DNA from: Acidovorax sp.
GTDB taxonomy: Bacteria > Pseudomonadota > Gammaproteobacteria > Burkholderiales > Burkholderiaceae_C
Length of the DNA: 64,000 nucleotides
Reading direction: 5' to 3'
Assembly (NCBI RefSeq): GCF_027492855.1
Contig: NZ_JAPUDY010000044.1
Span: 1-64,000 of the forward strand
The notes beneath the pieces were generated by a model. It worked only from the letters and a program-made list of their open reading frames with translations. It was not told the DNA's origin and made no database searches. How positions within the stretch are numbered: position 1 is the stretch's first letter; each line of letters begins with the position of its first letter. Below, piece after piece: positions 17,811 through 28,359 of the stretch. A program made the translations under genes and the position numbers.

Positions 17811-20800
17811 ATGAGCCTCTCCACCCCCTTCATCCATCGCCCCATCGGCACCATGCTCCTCACCCTGGGCCTGGCCCTGGCCGGTGCGGTGTCGTACTTC
17901 CTGCTGCCCGTGGCCCCGCTGCCGCAGGTGGACTACCCGACCATCTCGGTCAGCGCGAGCCTGCCTGGCGCCAGCCCCGACACCATGGCTGCCACCGTGG
18001 CCACGCCGCTGGAGCGGTCGCTGGGCGCCATTGCGGGGGTCACCGAGATCACCTCGCGCTCCATCCTGGGTAGCACCTCCATCACGCTGCAGTTCGACCT
18101 GGATCGCAACGTGGACAGCGCCGCGCGCGATGTGCAGGCGGCCATCAACGCCGCGCGCACGCTGCTGCCCACCGGCATGCCCAGCAACCCGACCTACCGA
18201 AAGGTCAACCCGGCGGATTCGCCCATCATGATCCTGGCGCTTACGTCCGACCTGCTCACGCGCGGGCAGATGTACGACGCCGCCTCCACGGTGCTGGCGC
18301 AAAAACTCTCGCAGGTTGAAGGCGTGGGGCAGGCCACGGTGAGTGGCGGCGCACTGCCTGCCGTGCGGGTGGAGCTGGACCCGGTGCGGCTGGCGTCCAA
18401 CGGTATTTCGTTGGAGCAGGTGCGCAGCGCCATCGTCACCACCAATGCCAACCGGCCGCTGGGTGCGGTGGAGCGTGAGGACCACTACTGGCAGGTGGCC
18501 ACTAACGACCAGGCGCGTGTGGCGGCCGACTACGCGCCACTGGTGCTGCGCTGGAAAAACGGCCAGGCCGTGCGACTGCAAGACGTGGCCGAGGTGAAGG
18601 ACTCGGTGCAGGACGTACGCAATTTCGGCGTGGCCAATGGCAAACCGGCTGTTCTGCTGCAGGTCTACAAGCAGCCCGGCGCCAACATTCTCGAAGCCGT
18701 GGAGCGGGTGCGTTCGCTGCTGCCCGCGCTCAAGGCGTCCATTCCAGAGGCCATTGATATCGAGATCGTCTCCGACCGCACGCCCACGCTGCGCGCCTCG
18801 GTCAAGGAGGTGGAGCGCGCGCTGCTCATTGCGGTGGGGCTGGTGATCCTGGTGGTGTTTCTGTTTTTGCGCAACGGGCGCGCCACGCTCATCCCCAGCG
18901 TGGCGGTACCGGTGTCGCTGGCGGGCACGTTTGGCGTGATGTACCTCGCGGGCTACACGCTCGACAACCTCTCGCTCATGGCGCTCACGGTGGCCACGGG
19001 TTTTGTGGTGGACGACGCCATCGTGGTGCTCGAGAACATCATGCGCCACATGGAGCGTGGCAAGACCGCGCTGCAGGCCTCGCTCGACGGCGCGCGAGAG
19101 ATCGGTTTCACCGTGGTGTCCATGAGCCTCTCGCTCATTGCCGTGTTCGTGCCCATTTTGTTCATGGGCGGCATCGTGGGGCGGTTCTTCCGCGAGTTCG
19201 CCATCGTCATGTCCTCGGCCATCCTGGTGTCGATGGTGGTGTCGCTCACCACCACGCCCATGATGTGCGCGGCGCTGCTCAAGCCCCAACACCTCCATGC
19301 AGCGCGGCGCCGCCGTGGGTGGTTGGACCGGGCCCAGGCGCGCGGCATGCGCTTGTATCGCCGCAGCCTGGCTTGGTGCCTGCGCCACCAGCCGGTGGCC
19401 CTGCTGGTGCTGGCGGGTGTGGTGGCGCTCAACGTGAGCCTGTACACCGCCATCGACAAGGGTTTCATGCCCGAGCAGGACACGGGCCGCATCTCGGGTT
19501 TCATCCGGGCCGACCAGGCCACGTCGTACCAGGCCATGGAGCAGCGGCTGCAGCGTTTTCTGGCCATCGTGCAGGCCGACCCGGCCGTGGAGCATGTGAC
19601 CGGCTTCACGGGCGGCTGGCAGCGCAATGCCGCGCAGATGTTCATGACGCTCAAGCGCGGGCCGGGGCAAGAGCGTTCAGAGGTGGTCATCGCGCGGCTG
19701 CGCGAGCAGCTCAAGAACGAGCCGGGCGCGCGCCTGTTCATGGTGCCGCAGCGCGACATCCGCATTGGCGGGCGGCAGAGCAGTGCCTCGTTCGACTACA
19801 CGCTGCAGGCCGACGACATTGGCGACCTGCGCACCTGGGAGCCGCGCATCCGCCAGGTGCTGAGCCAGTTGCCAGAACTGGAGGACGTGAACAGCGATGT
19901 GCAGGACTTCGGTCTGCAGACCTCGCTGGTCATCGACCGCGACGCCGTGGCGCGCCTCTCCCTCACCATGGCGCAGATCGACGCCACGCTGAACGATGCC
20001 TTTGGCCAGCGCCAGGTGGGCGTGATCTACAACCCGCTCAACCAGTACCGCGTGGTGATGGAGGCCGAGCCACGCTACCTGCAAAGCCCCGAGACGCTGC
20101 GCGGCTTCTTCTTCGTCAACAGCCTGGGCCAGCAGATCCCGCTGACCGCATTTGCGCGCATCACCACCACCAACACGCCGCTGTCGGTCAACCACGACAG
20201 GGGCACACCGGCCAGCAGCATCGGCTTCAGCCTGGCGCCGGGCGTGTCGCTGTCGCAGGCGTCCGATGCCGTGCGCAACGCCGTGGCCGAGCTGGGTGTG
20301 CCGGTGTCGGTGCGCGGCTCGTTCAGCGGCACGGCGGGTGCGTTTCAGGACTCGCTGGCGGGCCAGCCGCTGCTGATCCTGGCGGCCATCATCACCATCT
20401 ACCTGGTGCTGGGCATGTTGTACGAGAGCCTGGTGCACCCCGTCACCATTTTGTCCACGCTGCCCTCGGCGGGTGTGGGGGCGCTCATGGCGCTGATGCT
20501 GTTCAAGACCGAGTTCTCGCTCATCGCGCTCATCGGCGTGATCTTGCTGATCGGCATCGTCAAGAAGAACGCGATCATGATGATTGACTTTGCGCTCACC
20601 CGGCAGCGCCAGCAGGGCGGGGTACATGTGACGGCCGCACAAGCCATTTACCGTGCATGCAATTTGCGGCTGCGCCCCATCCTCATGACCACGGTGGCGG
20701 CCATTTTTGGCGCGCTGCCGCTGGCCCTGGGCCGGGGCGATGGGGCCGAGCTGCGCCAGCCGCTGGGCATAGCCATCGTGGGCGGGTTGCTGGTGAGCCA

Positions 20801-20948
20801 GTTGCTCACGCTTTACACCACGCCGGTGATGTACGTGGCGCTGGACCGGCTGCGCACGCGGGTGCTGCGGGCCCTGGGCCGCCGCCGCAGTGCGCGGGCG
20901 GCAGCCGCACCAGTGACCCCGGCGGTATTGCAAGGAAACGACGGATGA
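17811..20948 (+). CDS. mdtC: RND multidrug efflux permease (MdtC-like)
   Basis: 1045 residues from ATG 17811, with GAGG 9 nt upstream. Architecture is as for the preceding permease, with [15 protein letters not shown] in helix 4 and [17 protein letters not shown] in the C-terminal half. The N-terminus, [20 protein letters not shown], is of the MdtC type. The insert between the halves contains a His/Arg-rich segment ([15 protein letters not shown]). It is separated from mdtB by repeats but shares the operon, and its stop overlaps the start of the NodT gene by 4 nt. Confidence 0.93.
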   Translation: MSLSTPFIHRPIGTMLLTLGLALAGAVSYFLLPVAPLPQVDYPTISVSASLPGASPDTMAATVATPLERSLGAIAGVTEITSRSILGSTSITLQFDLDRNVDSAARDVQAAINAARTLLPTGMPSNPTYRKVNPADSPIMILALTSDLLTRGQMYDAASTVLAQKLSQVEGVGQATVSGGALPAVRVELDPVRLASNGISLEQVRSAIVTTNANRPLGAVEREDHYWQVATNDQARVAADYAPLVLRWKNGQAVRLQDVAEVKDSVQDVRNFGVANGKPAVLLQVYKQPGANILEAVERVRSLLPALKASIPEAIDIEIVSDRTPTLRASVKEVERALLIAVGLVILVVFLFLRNGRATLIPSVAVPVSLAGTFGVMYLAGYTLDNLSLMALTVATGFVVDDAIVVLENIMRHMERGKTALQASLDGAREIGFTVVSMSLSLIAVFVPILFMGGIVGRFFREFAIVMSSAILVSMVVSLTTTPMMCAALLKPQHLHAARRRRGWLDRAQARGMRLYRRSLAWCLRHQPVALLVLAGVVALNVSLYTAIDKGFMPEQDTGRISGFIRADQATSYQAMEQRLQRFLAIVQADPAVEHVTGFTGGWQRNAAQMFMTLKRGPGQERSEVVIARLREQLKNEPGARLFMVPQRDIRIGGRQSSASFDYTLQADDIGDLRTWEPRIRQVLSQLPELEDVNSDVQDFGLQTSLVIDRDAVARLSLTMAQIDATLNDAFGQRQVGVIYNPLNQYRVVMEAEPRYLQSPETLRGFFFVNSLGQQIPLTAFARITTTNTPLSVNHDRGTPASSIGFSLAPGVSLSQASDAVRNAVAELGVPVSVRGSFSGTAGAFQDSLAGQPLLILAAIITIYLVLGMLYESLVHPVTILSTLPSAGVGALMALMLFKTEFSLIALIGVILLIGIVKKNAIMMIDFALTRQRQQGGVHVTAAQAIYRACNLRLRPILMTTVAAIFGALPLALGRGDGAELRQPLGIAIVGGLLVSQLLTLYTTPVMYVALDRLRTRVLRALGRRRSARAAAAPVTPAVLQGNDG

Positions 20949-22399
20949 CCTCTCCCACTCTTTCGCGCCGGGCCGCTTGGCCTACCCTGCTGGTTGGCAG
21001 CCTGTGGCTGGCAGGCTGCGCGCAAACCCCGCCGTATGAGCGGCCCGCCATGGACATCCCCACCGCCTTCAAGGAGGAGGCCGCAGCGCAGGCCCAGGGC
21101 TTGTGGCAGCCCGCGCAGCCCCAGGCCGCCAATGCGGTGCCCGAAACCTGGTGGTTGGCCTATGGCGATGCCGTGCTGGACCGCCTGCAGCAGCAGGCCG
21201 ATGCGAACAGCCCCACGCTGGCCCAGAGCGCCGCGCGCCTGCGCGCCGCCCAGGCGGCCGTGGCCAGCAGCAGCGCGGCGACCTTGCCCACCGTGGGGGC
21301 CAACGCCAGCAGCAGCCGCGCGCGCAGTGGCTCGCAGCTGGCCAATGGCAGCAGCACGGCGCGCATCAGCAATAGCCACTCGCTGGGCCTTTCTGCCAGT
21401 TGGGAGCTGGACCTGTGGGGCCGCGTGTCGGCCGGGGTGAGCGCCGCGCAGGCCAGCGCCCAGGCCAGTGCTGGCGATCTGGCTGCCGCCCGCCTGTCGC
21501 TGCAGGCCACGGTGGCGCAGACTTATTTTTCGCTGCGTACCGCCGAAGCCCAGGCCGCGCTGCTGGCCGAGACCCTGAAGGCCTATGACCGCAGTTGGGA
21601 GCTGACGCGCAATCGCCAGACTGCGGGTGTGGCCTCCAGCGCCGATGTGGCGCAGGCCGAGGTGCAGTACAAGTCCACCCAGGTGCAATTGCTGGAGTCG
21701 CAAACCACGCGCAGCCAGTTGGAGCACGCGCTGGCCGCCTTGTTGGGCCAGGCGCCCGCGGCGTTCTCGCTGGCGGCCACGGGCGCGTTGCCCACGCCTG
21801 CGGCAGTGCCGCAGGCCTTGCCGTCCGACCTGCTGCAGCGCCGCCCCGACATCGCCGCTGCCGAGCGCCGCGTGGCGGCGGCCAATGCGCAGATCGGCGT
21901 GGCGCGCGCCGCATATTTCCCGGCGCTCACGCTGTCGGCGGCAGGCGGCTACCGGGGCTCGCCGCTGTCCGATTTGTTCAGTGCGCCCAACCTGTTCTGG
22001 TCGCTGGGTCCGGCGTTGGCGGCATCCATTTTTGACGGCGGCGCCCGCAGCGCGGCGGTGGAGTCGGCCCGCGCCAGCCACGAGCAGGTCACGGCGGCCT
22101 ACCGAGGCGTGGTGCTCACGGCGCTGCAGGAGGTGGAGGACAACCTGACTGCCGCCGCCGCCCTGGCGCAAGAGGAGCAGTTGCAGCGCGAGGCCACCGC
22201 CGCCGCGCAGCGCGCGCTGGATGTGGTGGAGAACCAGTACCGCGCGGGCACCGTGGGTTACCTCAATGTGCTGGCGGCGCAGACCACCGTGTTGTCCGCC
22301 CGGCGCAGCCTGATCGACGTGCGCAGCCGCAGGTTAAGTGCCGTTAACAGCCTGCTCAAGAACGTGGCGGGGCGATGGGAGCCGCGGGCAGCACCGTGA
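20945..22399 (+). CDS. NodT-family outer-membrane efflux lipoprotein
   Basis: 484 residues from ATG 20945, which overlaps the mdtC stop (ATGA). A lipoprotein signal ends at LAGC (Cys25), followed by two OEP repeats (TolC-like coiled-coil barrel), for example [17 protein letters not shown] and [19 protein letters not shown]. The role is the outer-membrane channel of the MdtABC-like pump. E. coli mdtABC uses the separate TolC; here the pump carries its own channel, as is common in beta-proteobacteria. Confidence 0.93.
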   Translation: MTSPTLSRRAAWPTLLVGSLWLAGCAQTPPYERPAMDIPTAFKEEAAAQAQGLWQPAQPQAANAVPETWWLAYGDAVLDRLQQQADANSPTLAQSAARLRAAQAAVASSSAATLPTVGANASSSRARSGSQLANGSSTARISNSHSLGLSASWELDLWGRVSAGVSAAQASAQASAGDLAAARLSLQATVAQTYFSLRTAEAQAALLAETLKAYDRSWELTRNRQTAGVASSADVAQAEVQYKSTQVQLLESQTTRSQLEHALAALLGQAPAAFSLAATGALPTPAAVPQALPSDLLQRRPDIAAAERRVAAANAQIGVARAAYFPALTLSAAGGYRGSPLSDLFSAPNLFWSLGPALAASIFDGGARSAAVESARASHEQVTAAYRGVVLTALQEVEDNLTAAAALAQEEQLQREATAAAQRALDVVENQYRAGTVGYLNVLAAQTTVLSARRSLIDVRSRRLSAVNSLLKNVAGRWEPRAAP

Positions 22400-22436
22400 G
22401 GCCTGGAGTCACTGGAATGGGGAGGTGCAATGCAAC

Positions 22437-24737
22437 TCACGCCGAGGCATCGGCAGGCACATAGTCCGCCATGACCACGCGGCGCTTGCCGGTTTGTTTG
22501 GCGTGGTACATGGCGACGTCTGCCTGTTTGAGCAGTGCCTCAGCTGCACCCGCGTGGGGCGCTGTGCCAGGCAGGTAGTTGGTGGCGCCAATGCTGGCGG
22601 ATACATGCAGCGTGTGCTCGCCGCAGTGGTAGGGTTGCGAAATATGCTCCACCAGTTTGGCGGCCACCTTGGCCGCGCCCCGGGCGCCTGGCTGGATCAG
22701 GGCAATGGCGAACTCGTCGCCCCCCAGGCGCGCCACCAGGTCGCAGGCGCGCACGCCCTGCGCCAGGCGCTGGGCGGCCTCCTGCAGCAGCAGGTCACCC
22801 GCGTCGTGGCCGTGGGTGTCGTTCACGGCCTTGAAACCGTCCAGGTCAATGTAGAGCACCGCCAGGCCCGTGCTGTTGCGTTCGGCCAGGGTGATCTGCT
22901 TGCGCAGCATCTGCCGAAAGAAGGCACGGTTGGCCAGTCCGGTCAGGGGGTCGTGGTAGGCCTCGTGGCGGGTAGCGTCCAGCAGGATTGAGGCCTGGCT
23001 CAGCGCCCGGCCGACCTGGTCGGCCTCGGCCAGCGCCAGCGGCGGTACGTTGATGGATGCCCCGTCGCCCAGCGCCAGAGCGGGTTGCACCAGCGATTGC
23101 ACGGACGACGAGATGCCCCGGCTGATTCGCCAAGCCAGCAGCAGGCTGACTAGCAAGATGAGCGTCAGCCCCGCCAGCAGCCAGACGGCGGCGTCCAATA
23201 GTGGTGCGCGCAGGCTGGCGCTGGGAATACCCACGCCCACCGCCCACCCCGTGTGGGCTGAGCGGCTGGAGCCCATCAGCACGGGCGTGCCTTCGCGGGT
23301 GACGGTTTCAAACGCGTCCGCCGTGTTGCGGGTGATATTGCCGATGATGCCGGGCAGCCCCAGCCGTCCCACATAGCGCTCCATATCGTGGCTGCGTGCG
23401 GTGATGTAGCCGTTGCCGTCATATACCGAGACGATCCATTGTGAAGAGAGCTGCTTTTCGGTGATCAGGTGGGCCAGGATGGACGGTGCGAATCGCGCGC
23501 GCAGCACCTGGCCACCGGCATAGGACAGGGGGACCGAAACGGTGATGGTGCCCGCGTCTTCCAGGTACGGGCTGAGGGCTGCGAGGTCAGTGCGCTCCGC
23601 GGTGCCGGGTTGCTGGCGTTGCTGCGGAGTGGGCGAAAGGCTGGAGTCTGCGGTGCGCTGGGTATCCATCAGCGTCTGGCCGTCTGCGCTCTCCAGAACA
23701 ATGGCCGAGAGGTTCAGCGCTGCCAGGCTGTCACGCGCCTGGCCGTGAAAATCCCGCAAATTGCCCCCCTGCAGCATGCGTGAGGTGGAGAGCACCTCCA
23801 TGCCGGATTTGATGTTGGCCAGCTCATGGTCCACCGCCGTCATCACAGCCCGTGCGGCGCTGACGAGTTCACGCTCTTGCTGTTGGTGCAACCGGTAGTA
23901 GTCAAAGGCCATTACGCCAATCACCAGCAGCGATACGGGCACGATCGAGGCGAACACCAGAAACGCCAGCCGGTTGAGAATTGTGGGCGCCATGGCGTGG
24001 TACACAGAAACCAACAGCATGACCATGAAGAACACGGCCACCACTGCGCTGATGGCGATGCCCATCCGTGCTCCCCAGATACCCAGGTCATTGGCGGTGC
24101 AGACGCTGCCTTCGGGGAAGTTGGCGGCAGCCATGCCGGTGTAGTGCATGCCTGCAATGGCCAGCCCCATGACAAGGGCTGCAGCGGCCTTTTGCGTCAG
24201 ACCGGTGACGGCGTTGTCGCCGCGCAGCAAAAAGCAGATCTTGAGCGCGGCCGTGGATGCAACGATGGCAATCAGCACCGACAGCGCAAACAGCAGTGGG
24301 TCGTAGGAGATGCGCGGCATCATCTGCATCGCCTCCATGCCCAGATAGTGCATGGACGCCACGCCCACCCCCATCAACATACCCGCCACCCCCAGTTGGC
24401 GCCAGGCAAGCTGAGGGCGGCTGATGGTGATCAGCGCAAGCATGGATGAAAGCACAGCCACCACCCACGATGCCAGGGTGATGGACACGTCATACGCCAG
24501 TGGAATGGGCAGCGAGAACGCCAGCATGCCCACAAAGTGCATGGACCAGATGCCCGAGCCCATGGCCACCGAGCCGCCCGCCAGCCACAGCCACATGCGC
24601 TCCTTGCTCTGCTGCCCCGCTTTGGTGGCCGTGCGCGCAGCGGTGACGTGGGACGCCATGTTCAGTGCCACGAACGACGCAATGATCGCTGTGAGCACCG
24701 AGAGCACCACCAGCAGTGGGCTGTAGCTAGCTTGCAT
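22437..24737 (-). CDS. MHYT-sensor diguanylate cyclase (GGDEF)
   Basis: 766 residues from ATG 24737, with AAGGAG 8 nt upstream. Residues 1-250 form the seven-helix MHYT domain; its three repeats carry SMHFVGM, SMHYLGM and GMHYTGM, proposed copper/haem-like gas-sensing sites. A second membrane pair brackets an extracytoplasmic sensor (residues about 285-495, CACHE-like) and a HAMP-like linker. The GGDEF domain has RLGGDEFAIAL and the inhibitory-site RxxD as RACD. It is therefore likely an active, product-inhibited diguanylate cyclase with two sensors. It stands alone, converging with the RND operon. Confidence 0.92.
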   Translation of the reverse strand: MQASYSPLLVVLSVLTAIIASFVALNMASHVTAARTATKAGQQSKERMWLWLAGGSVAMGSGIWSMHFVGMLAFSLPIPLAYDVSITLASWVVAVLSSMLALITISRPQLAWRQLGVAGMLMGVGVASMHYLGMEAMQMMPRISYDPLLFALSVLIAIVASTAALKICFLLRGDNAVTGLTQKAAAALVMGLAIAGMHYTGMAAANFPEGSVCTANDLGIWGARMGIAISAVVAVFFMVMLLVSVYHAMAPTILNRLAFLVFASIVPVSLLVIGVMAFDYYRLHQQQERELVSAARAVMTAVDHELANIKSGMEVLSTSRMLQGGNLRDFHGQARDSLAALNLSAIVLESADGQTLMDTQRTADSSLSPTPQQRQQPGTAERTDLAALSPYLEDAGTITVSVPLSYAGGQVLRARFAPSILAHLITEKQLSSQWIVSVYDGNGYITARSHDMERYVGRLGLPGIIGNITRNTADAFETVTREGTPVLMGSSRSAHTGWAVGVGIPSASLRAPLLDAAVWLLAGLTLILLVSLLLAWRISRGISSSVQSLVQPALALGDGASINVPPLALAEADQVGRALSQASILLDATRHEAYHDPLTGLANRAFFRQMLRKQITLAERNSTGLAVLYIDLDGFKAVNDTHGHDAGDLLLQEAAQRLAQGVRACDLVARLGGDEFAIALIQPGARGAAKVAAKLVEHISQPYHCGEHTLHVSASIGATNYLPGTAPHAGAAEALLKQADVAMYHAKQTGKRRVVMADYVPADASA

Positions 24738-24900
24738 GCGCGGTGCTCCTTGGGCAGGGCGGGGTCTGATGCGGGCGCTGGGTCATGGATCGGTTGATGT
24801 GACCAAGAGCTCAAGAAAGTATCCTAGCGCGAAACAGCAGTGCGCGAATGCTGAAAACTGCCCCCCTGGGCCCGTCAGTTCGCCGGATGGTGCCAAACCG

Positions 24901-25749
24901 CTACATCGCCTTGAACAAATGGGCGTAGAGCCGGCTCACCGGCAGCCGCTCGGGCCGCCCACGCAGGCTGAGGTGTTGTTTGCCCGCCTCGTCGCGGGTC
25001 ACGGTGGTTATGGCTGCGGCGCGCACCAACGTGCTGCGGTGCACCTGCCAGAACTCTTGCGGATCGATCTGCTCGATCAGCTCCTTGAGCGCGGTGCGGA
25101 TCAGGTATTCCCGCTCGGCAGTCAGTACGCGTACATATTTGTCAGCCGCTTCGAAATAGACCACCTCGGCCAGCGGCACCATGTGGATTTGTGCGCCATG
25201 GCTGGCCTGGATCACGCTCAGCCGGGCGGAGGGCGGCTGGTGCGGCATGGCGGCCCCCAGGCCGGGCGCCTGCAGCAGCGCGCGCAACTGGGCCATGGTG
25301 GTCTCGAGCGCAGGGGATGATGCCGTGGCAGCCGCCGGGGCCAGGCCGGACTGGCGTTGTGCGAGCAGCTCCTGGACCTTGGCCACGGTGCGGGCCAGGC
25401 GGCGGGCCTCTATGGGTTTGAGCAGGTAGTCCACCGCCTGGGCGTCGAAGGCCTGCACCGCGTACTGGTCGTAGGCCGTGGCAAACACCAGGGCCGGGAA
25501 GGGCGCGTCGGCGGGCCAGGCGTCGGCCAGCTCCACGGCGGCATCCAGGCCGCTCTGGCCGGGCATGCGGATGTCGAAAAACAGCACGTCGGGCCGCAGC
25601 GCCAGCGCCTGTTGCACGGCCGAGCGCCCGTCGCCCACGGTGGCCACGATCTCCAGGCCGGGCCAGGCGCGCGCCAGCTCCTGGCGCAGGGCGGCGGCCA
25701 GCAGGGGTTCGTCTTCGGCGATCAGCGCGCGGGGGGCGGGCGGGTTCAT
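24901..25749 (-). CDS. LytR/AlgR-type response regulator (REC-LytTR)
   Basis: 282 residues. The receiver domain begins RALIAEDEPLLAAAL; the phospho-acceptor Asp is in VLFFDIRMPGQSG and the switch Lys in YLLKPIEARR. After an Ala-rich linker, residues about 180-282 form a LytTR DNA-binding domain (VVYFEAADKYVRVLTAEREYLI, FWQVHRSTLVRAAAI). Such regulators bind short direct repeats and often control cell-surface or exopolysaccharide genes. The start overlaps the kinase stop by 4 nt, so the kinase and regulator are translated together. Confidence 0.94.
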   Translation of the reverse strand: MNPPAPRALIAEDEPLLAAALRQELARAWPGLEIVATVGDGRSAVQQALALRPDVLFFDIRMPGQSGLDAAVELADAWPADAPFPALVFATAYDQYAVQAFDAQAVDYLLKPIEARRLARTVAKVQELLAQRQSGLAPAAATASSPALETTMAQLRALLQAPGLGAAMPHQPPSARLSVIQASHGAQIHMVPLAEVVYFEAADKYVRVLTAEREYLIRTALKELIEQIDPQEFWQVHRSTLVRAAAITTVTRDEAGKQHLSLRGRPERLPVSRLYAHLFKAM

Positions 25750-26813
25750 GGCTGGGTGGGTAGATTCAAAGGAAAAGTGATGCTAGCGCTTGTTCCACCA
25801 GCGCTACCAGCTATCAATTCGAGAGCACCTGCTGCACCGTAAAGGGTGGCCAGTCGCTCGTGTACCTGGGCCAGGCCAAAGCCTTGGCTGGGGCCGGTGC
25901 TGGGAGTAGGCCGGGTGGCAGGCAGGCCTGCGCCGGTGTCGATCACGTCGATGACCAGTAGCGGGCCGCCGGGGCCGGGGCGGGTGCTGGCCCGCACGGT
26001 GATGTGCCCGCCCTCCACCTGGGGCTCCAGGCCGTGGCGGATGGCGTTTTCGACCAGGGGTTGCAGCAACAGCGGCGGCACAGGCACGTGGCGCAGCGCC
26101 TCGGGCAGGTCAAGCGTGTAGGCCATGCGCGGGCCCATGCGCACGGCCATCAGCTCCAGGTAGTCGGCAAGGCGCTCAAACTCGCGCTCCAGTGGGTGCT
26201 GGGTGCTGCGCGATGCGCTGAGCGTGGCGCGCAGGTAGGCAATCATGCGGTCCAGCATCTCCTGGGCGCGTGCCGGGTCGGTGCCGATCAGCGTGCGCAG
26301 GTTGGCCAGGGTGTTGAACAGCATGTGTGGTTCGAGCTGCGTCTCCAGCAGCTTGAGCCGGGCCTCCGTGGCCTGGCTGTGCACTTCGTTCACGCGGGCC
26401 TGCAGCCAGGCGCTTTTGCTTCGGGTGTAGAAGAAGTAGGTCAGCGCAAGCCCTGACAGCACCGTGATGCCGACAGAGATGTGCAACTCGGGGCGTTCAT
26501 GCATGTTCCAGGACGCGAACCCGAACCAGCTATCGGCGAGCCAGGTGCCGCCGACGAAGCCCAGCACGTTTCCCACCAGCGGCAAGGCAATCCCTGCGAT
26601 GCCCGTGGGCCAGCCGTACTCTTGGGTGGATGGAAAAAGGTGGCGCCCAAAGTCGATGATCGCCCAGGACAGCAGGCCGATGGACAGTGAGTAGGCCAGC
26701 GTAATCTCGTAGGGCTTGTGTGGCCTGAACGCGTAGTGGATGGCGGCGATGGAAAGGCAAAAGGCAACCATCTGCAGAAAATGCCGGAGCTTGGCGATCC
26801 AGTCGATTCTCAT
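25746..26813 (-). CDS. LytS-type sensor histidine kinase
   Basis: 355 residues. Four membrane helices (residues about 10-130) are followed by the His_kinase domain with the phospho-accepting His163 in LEPHMLFNTLANLRTL, N-box PLVENAIRHGLEP and G-box VIDTGAGLP / GFGLAQVHERL. The kinase partners the regulator that overlaps its stop. The last 15-20 codons (residues 333-347, LIAGSAGGTSASITF) are written in DNA that matches a dispersed palindromic repeat (see 25774-25818), although the protein still ends in a normal GGT-beta-strand. Confidence 0.93.
   Translation of the reverse strand: MRIDWIAKLRHFLQMVAFCLSIAAIHYAFRPHKPYEITLAYSLSIGLLSWAIIDFGRHLFPSTQEYGWPTGIAGIALPLVGNVLGFVGGTWLADSWFGFASWNMHERPELHISVGITVLSGLALTYFFYTRSKSAWLQARVNEVHSQATEARLKLLETQLEPHMLFNTLANLRTLIGTDPARAQEMLDRMIAYLRATLSASRSTQHPLEREFERLADYLELMAVRMGPRMAYTLDLPEALRHVPVPPLLLQPLVENAIRHGLEPQVEGGHITVRASTRPGPGGPLLVIDVIDTGAGLPATRPTPSTGPSQGFGLAQVHERLATLYGAAGALELIAGSAGGTSASITFPLNLPTQP
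25774..25818. repeat. AGCTGCTAGCGCTT-family element inside the kinase gene, copy B
   Basis: By eye, 37 of 45 bases match the intergenic copy at 40341-40385 when read on the minus strand. The core palindrome is TAGCGCT (25784-25790) and AGCGCTA (25800-25806). It is translated in frame as residues 333-347 of the LytS-type kinase, in a different reading frame of the repeat from the mutS and trmJ copies. Confidence 0.7.
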
Positions 26814-26835
26814 GGGGGCTCTCGCCGGGGTTCAG

Positions 26836-27126
26836 TCAGCGCTGACCGCGTTCGCGCTGAATCCGCTCACGCTCTTGTTGCACCATGCGTTCACGCAACC
26901 CGGAGCCTGTGCCCAGCAAAAACACGGAAATACCGTGCAATGCCAACCCCACTCCCCAGCCCAGCAGCGGATACACCGACCAGGGCCGGTTGCCAAAGCC
27001 GTAGCGCGACATGCCAAATAGCCCCAGGTTCACCACCACGAAGACTGCGGCATGGGTGTACCAGCCCAGTTTGGCCCCGGCGCGCTTTCGGGCCAGTTTG
27101 TCGATGTCTTCGGGTGTCATGGGCAT
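26836..27126 (-). CDS. 2TM-domain membrane protein (second of a tandem pair)
   Basis: 96 residues with two membrane helices (residues about 28-45 and 52-72). The N-terminus is LARKRAGAKLGWYTHAAVFV and the C-terminus is a charged helix, RERMVQQERERIQRERGQR. This is the 2TM domain, found fused to LytS-like kinases in other phyla. It lies 22 bp upstream of the kinase gene and shares its strand and probably its transcript. Its role is unknown; an accessory part of the sensor is an attractive guess. Confidence 0.85.
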   Translation of the reverse strand: MPMTPEDIDKLARKRAGAKLGWYTHAAVFVVVNLGLFGMSRYGFGNRPWSVYPLLGWGVGLALHGISVFLLGTGSGLRERMVQQERERIQRERGQR

Positions 27127-27209
27127 GGAGGCACTTATTCTAGGTGGGCCGCACGGGTTTTTGCGCGCCCGCGTATGGCGTGCAGTGCGGTGGCTCCTGG
27201 TTCTCTGTT

Positions 27210-27503
27210 TCAGGAGCCCGTGCCCTGTCGAATGATCCGGTCGCGTTCGGCCTGCACCATGCGTTCGTGCAGGCCGGAGCCTCCCGCCAGAGCAAACACC
27301 ATCACGCCATGGACGGCCAGGCCGATGCCCCAGCCCACGGCCGGGAAGATGGCCCAGTGGCGCCCGCTGGCGGCAGACAGTGCGGCCAGCAACAGATTGA
27401 CCAGCAGGTATACGGCGGCGTGGGTGTACCAGCCTAGCTTCGCGCCAGCGCGCTTGCGGGCCAGGCGTTCGATGGGATCGTGGATCTGGTGGTCACGGCG
27501 CAT
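27210..27503 (-). CDS. 2TM-domain membrane protein (first of a tandem pair)
   Basis: 97 residues from ATG 27503 (MRRDHQIHDPIERLARKR). It is a close paralogue of the 26836-27126 product: both have ARKRAGAKLGWYTHAAV, a second helix with GWGIGLAVHG/GWGVGLALHG, and an ERMVQ.ER.RI tail. The pair looks like a tandem gene duplication. The spacing to the next 2TM gene is 83 bp. Confidence 0.83.
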   Translation of the reverse strand: MRRDHQIHDPIERLARKRAGAKLGWYTHAAVYLLVNLLLAALSAASGRHWAIFPAVGWGIGLAVHGVMVFALAGGSGLHERMVQAERDRIIRQGTGS

Positions 27504-27552
27504 GGTGGGAGCTTTCAAGCAAAAGAGGAGGGGTTGGGGGATGTGGCTGTAC

Positions 27553-28122
27553 TCAGGCCGAAGCGGGTGATGTGGCGAAAGCGGTGCTGCGCTGCGCCAG
27601 GCGCCACAGGCGCAGGGACCGGGCGGCGAACAGACCGTTGAAGATGCCATAGAGCACGGCGATCTGCAGGGCAAAGCTGCCGTCGCGCGCCAGGGCGGGT
27701 TGCAGTGCTAACTCGACGCCTACGAAATACTTGGTCAAAAAGATGCCGAGGATCAGGGCCAAGGGCATGGCGCTGCCCGGAATGAAGAAACTGCGCGACG
27801 TGGCTGCATACAGCGTGCCGCTGGGCGCAGCAGGCTGGAGCCACAGCGCCAGCGCCGCGATCGCGGTGGCTGCCGCCAGCCAGGCCCCCACCGCGGCGCC
27901 CACCTGGCCCGCGCTGCCGAAGGCCGAGATGAGGCCGTACACCGACAGAGCCGTCATCGCCAAAGGCATGGCCATGGCCCGCATCAGGCTGACGTTGCGG
28001 CCAAAGAGCTGGCTGGCGCCCAGCGCGAGCAGGCCAACCAGGAGGCCCCAGACCCAGTAGGGCGTGTGCTGAATGATGGGGCCCAGCATCTGGGGCTGTT
28101 GAATGAGCAGGTTGAGCAGCAT
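27553..28122 (-). CDS. Integral membrane protein of unknown function
   Basis: 189 residues from ATG 28122 (MLLNLLIQQPQMLG), with GGAACG upstream. Five or six hydrophobic segments run through nearly the whole protein: YWVWGLLVGLLALGASQLFG, AMAMPLAMTALSVYGLIS, GAWLAAATAIAALALWL, SAMPLALILGIFLTKYFVG and a last one ending IFNGLFAARS. It resembles the DUF6622 type of membrane protein, but I am not sure of the family. It is the first gene upstream of the 2TM/LytS/LytR set (50 bp to the next start) and is divergent from uppP. Confidence 0.75.
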   Translation of the reverse strand: MLLNLLIQQPQMLGPIIQHTPYWVWGLLVGLLALGASQLFGRNVSLMRAMAMPLAMTALSVYGLISAFGSAGQVGAAVGAWLAAATAIAALALWLQPAAPSGTLYAATSRSFFIPGSAMPLALILGIFLTKYFVGVELALQPALARDGSFALQIAVLYGIFNGLFAARSLRLWRLAQRSTAFATSPASA

Positions 28123-28359
28123 GGTGGTCGTTCCAGTCTGGGGAAAGAGAGGGGGGTTGCACGGTGCGCGCCCCAAGCGCGCTCGATGCAGGGGGGACTG
28201 TGCAGGCACGCGCCCGGCGTGGACAGCACCATGCGACGAAATGCGGATGGGTGGCCGTGGAATGCGCCAATGCGCCGTGAACTGTGGGCCGTTTGGGCCG
28301 CTGCCCGATTGCGCAGGGCCCCCGGCGGATAATCCGGCACCTATTTGCAAGGAGTGCGC

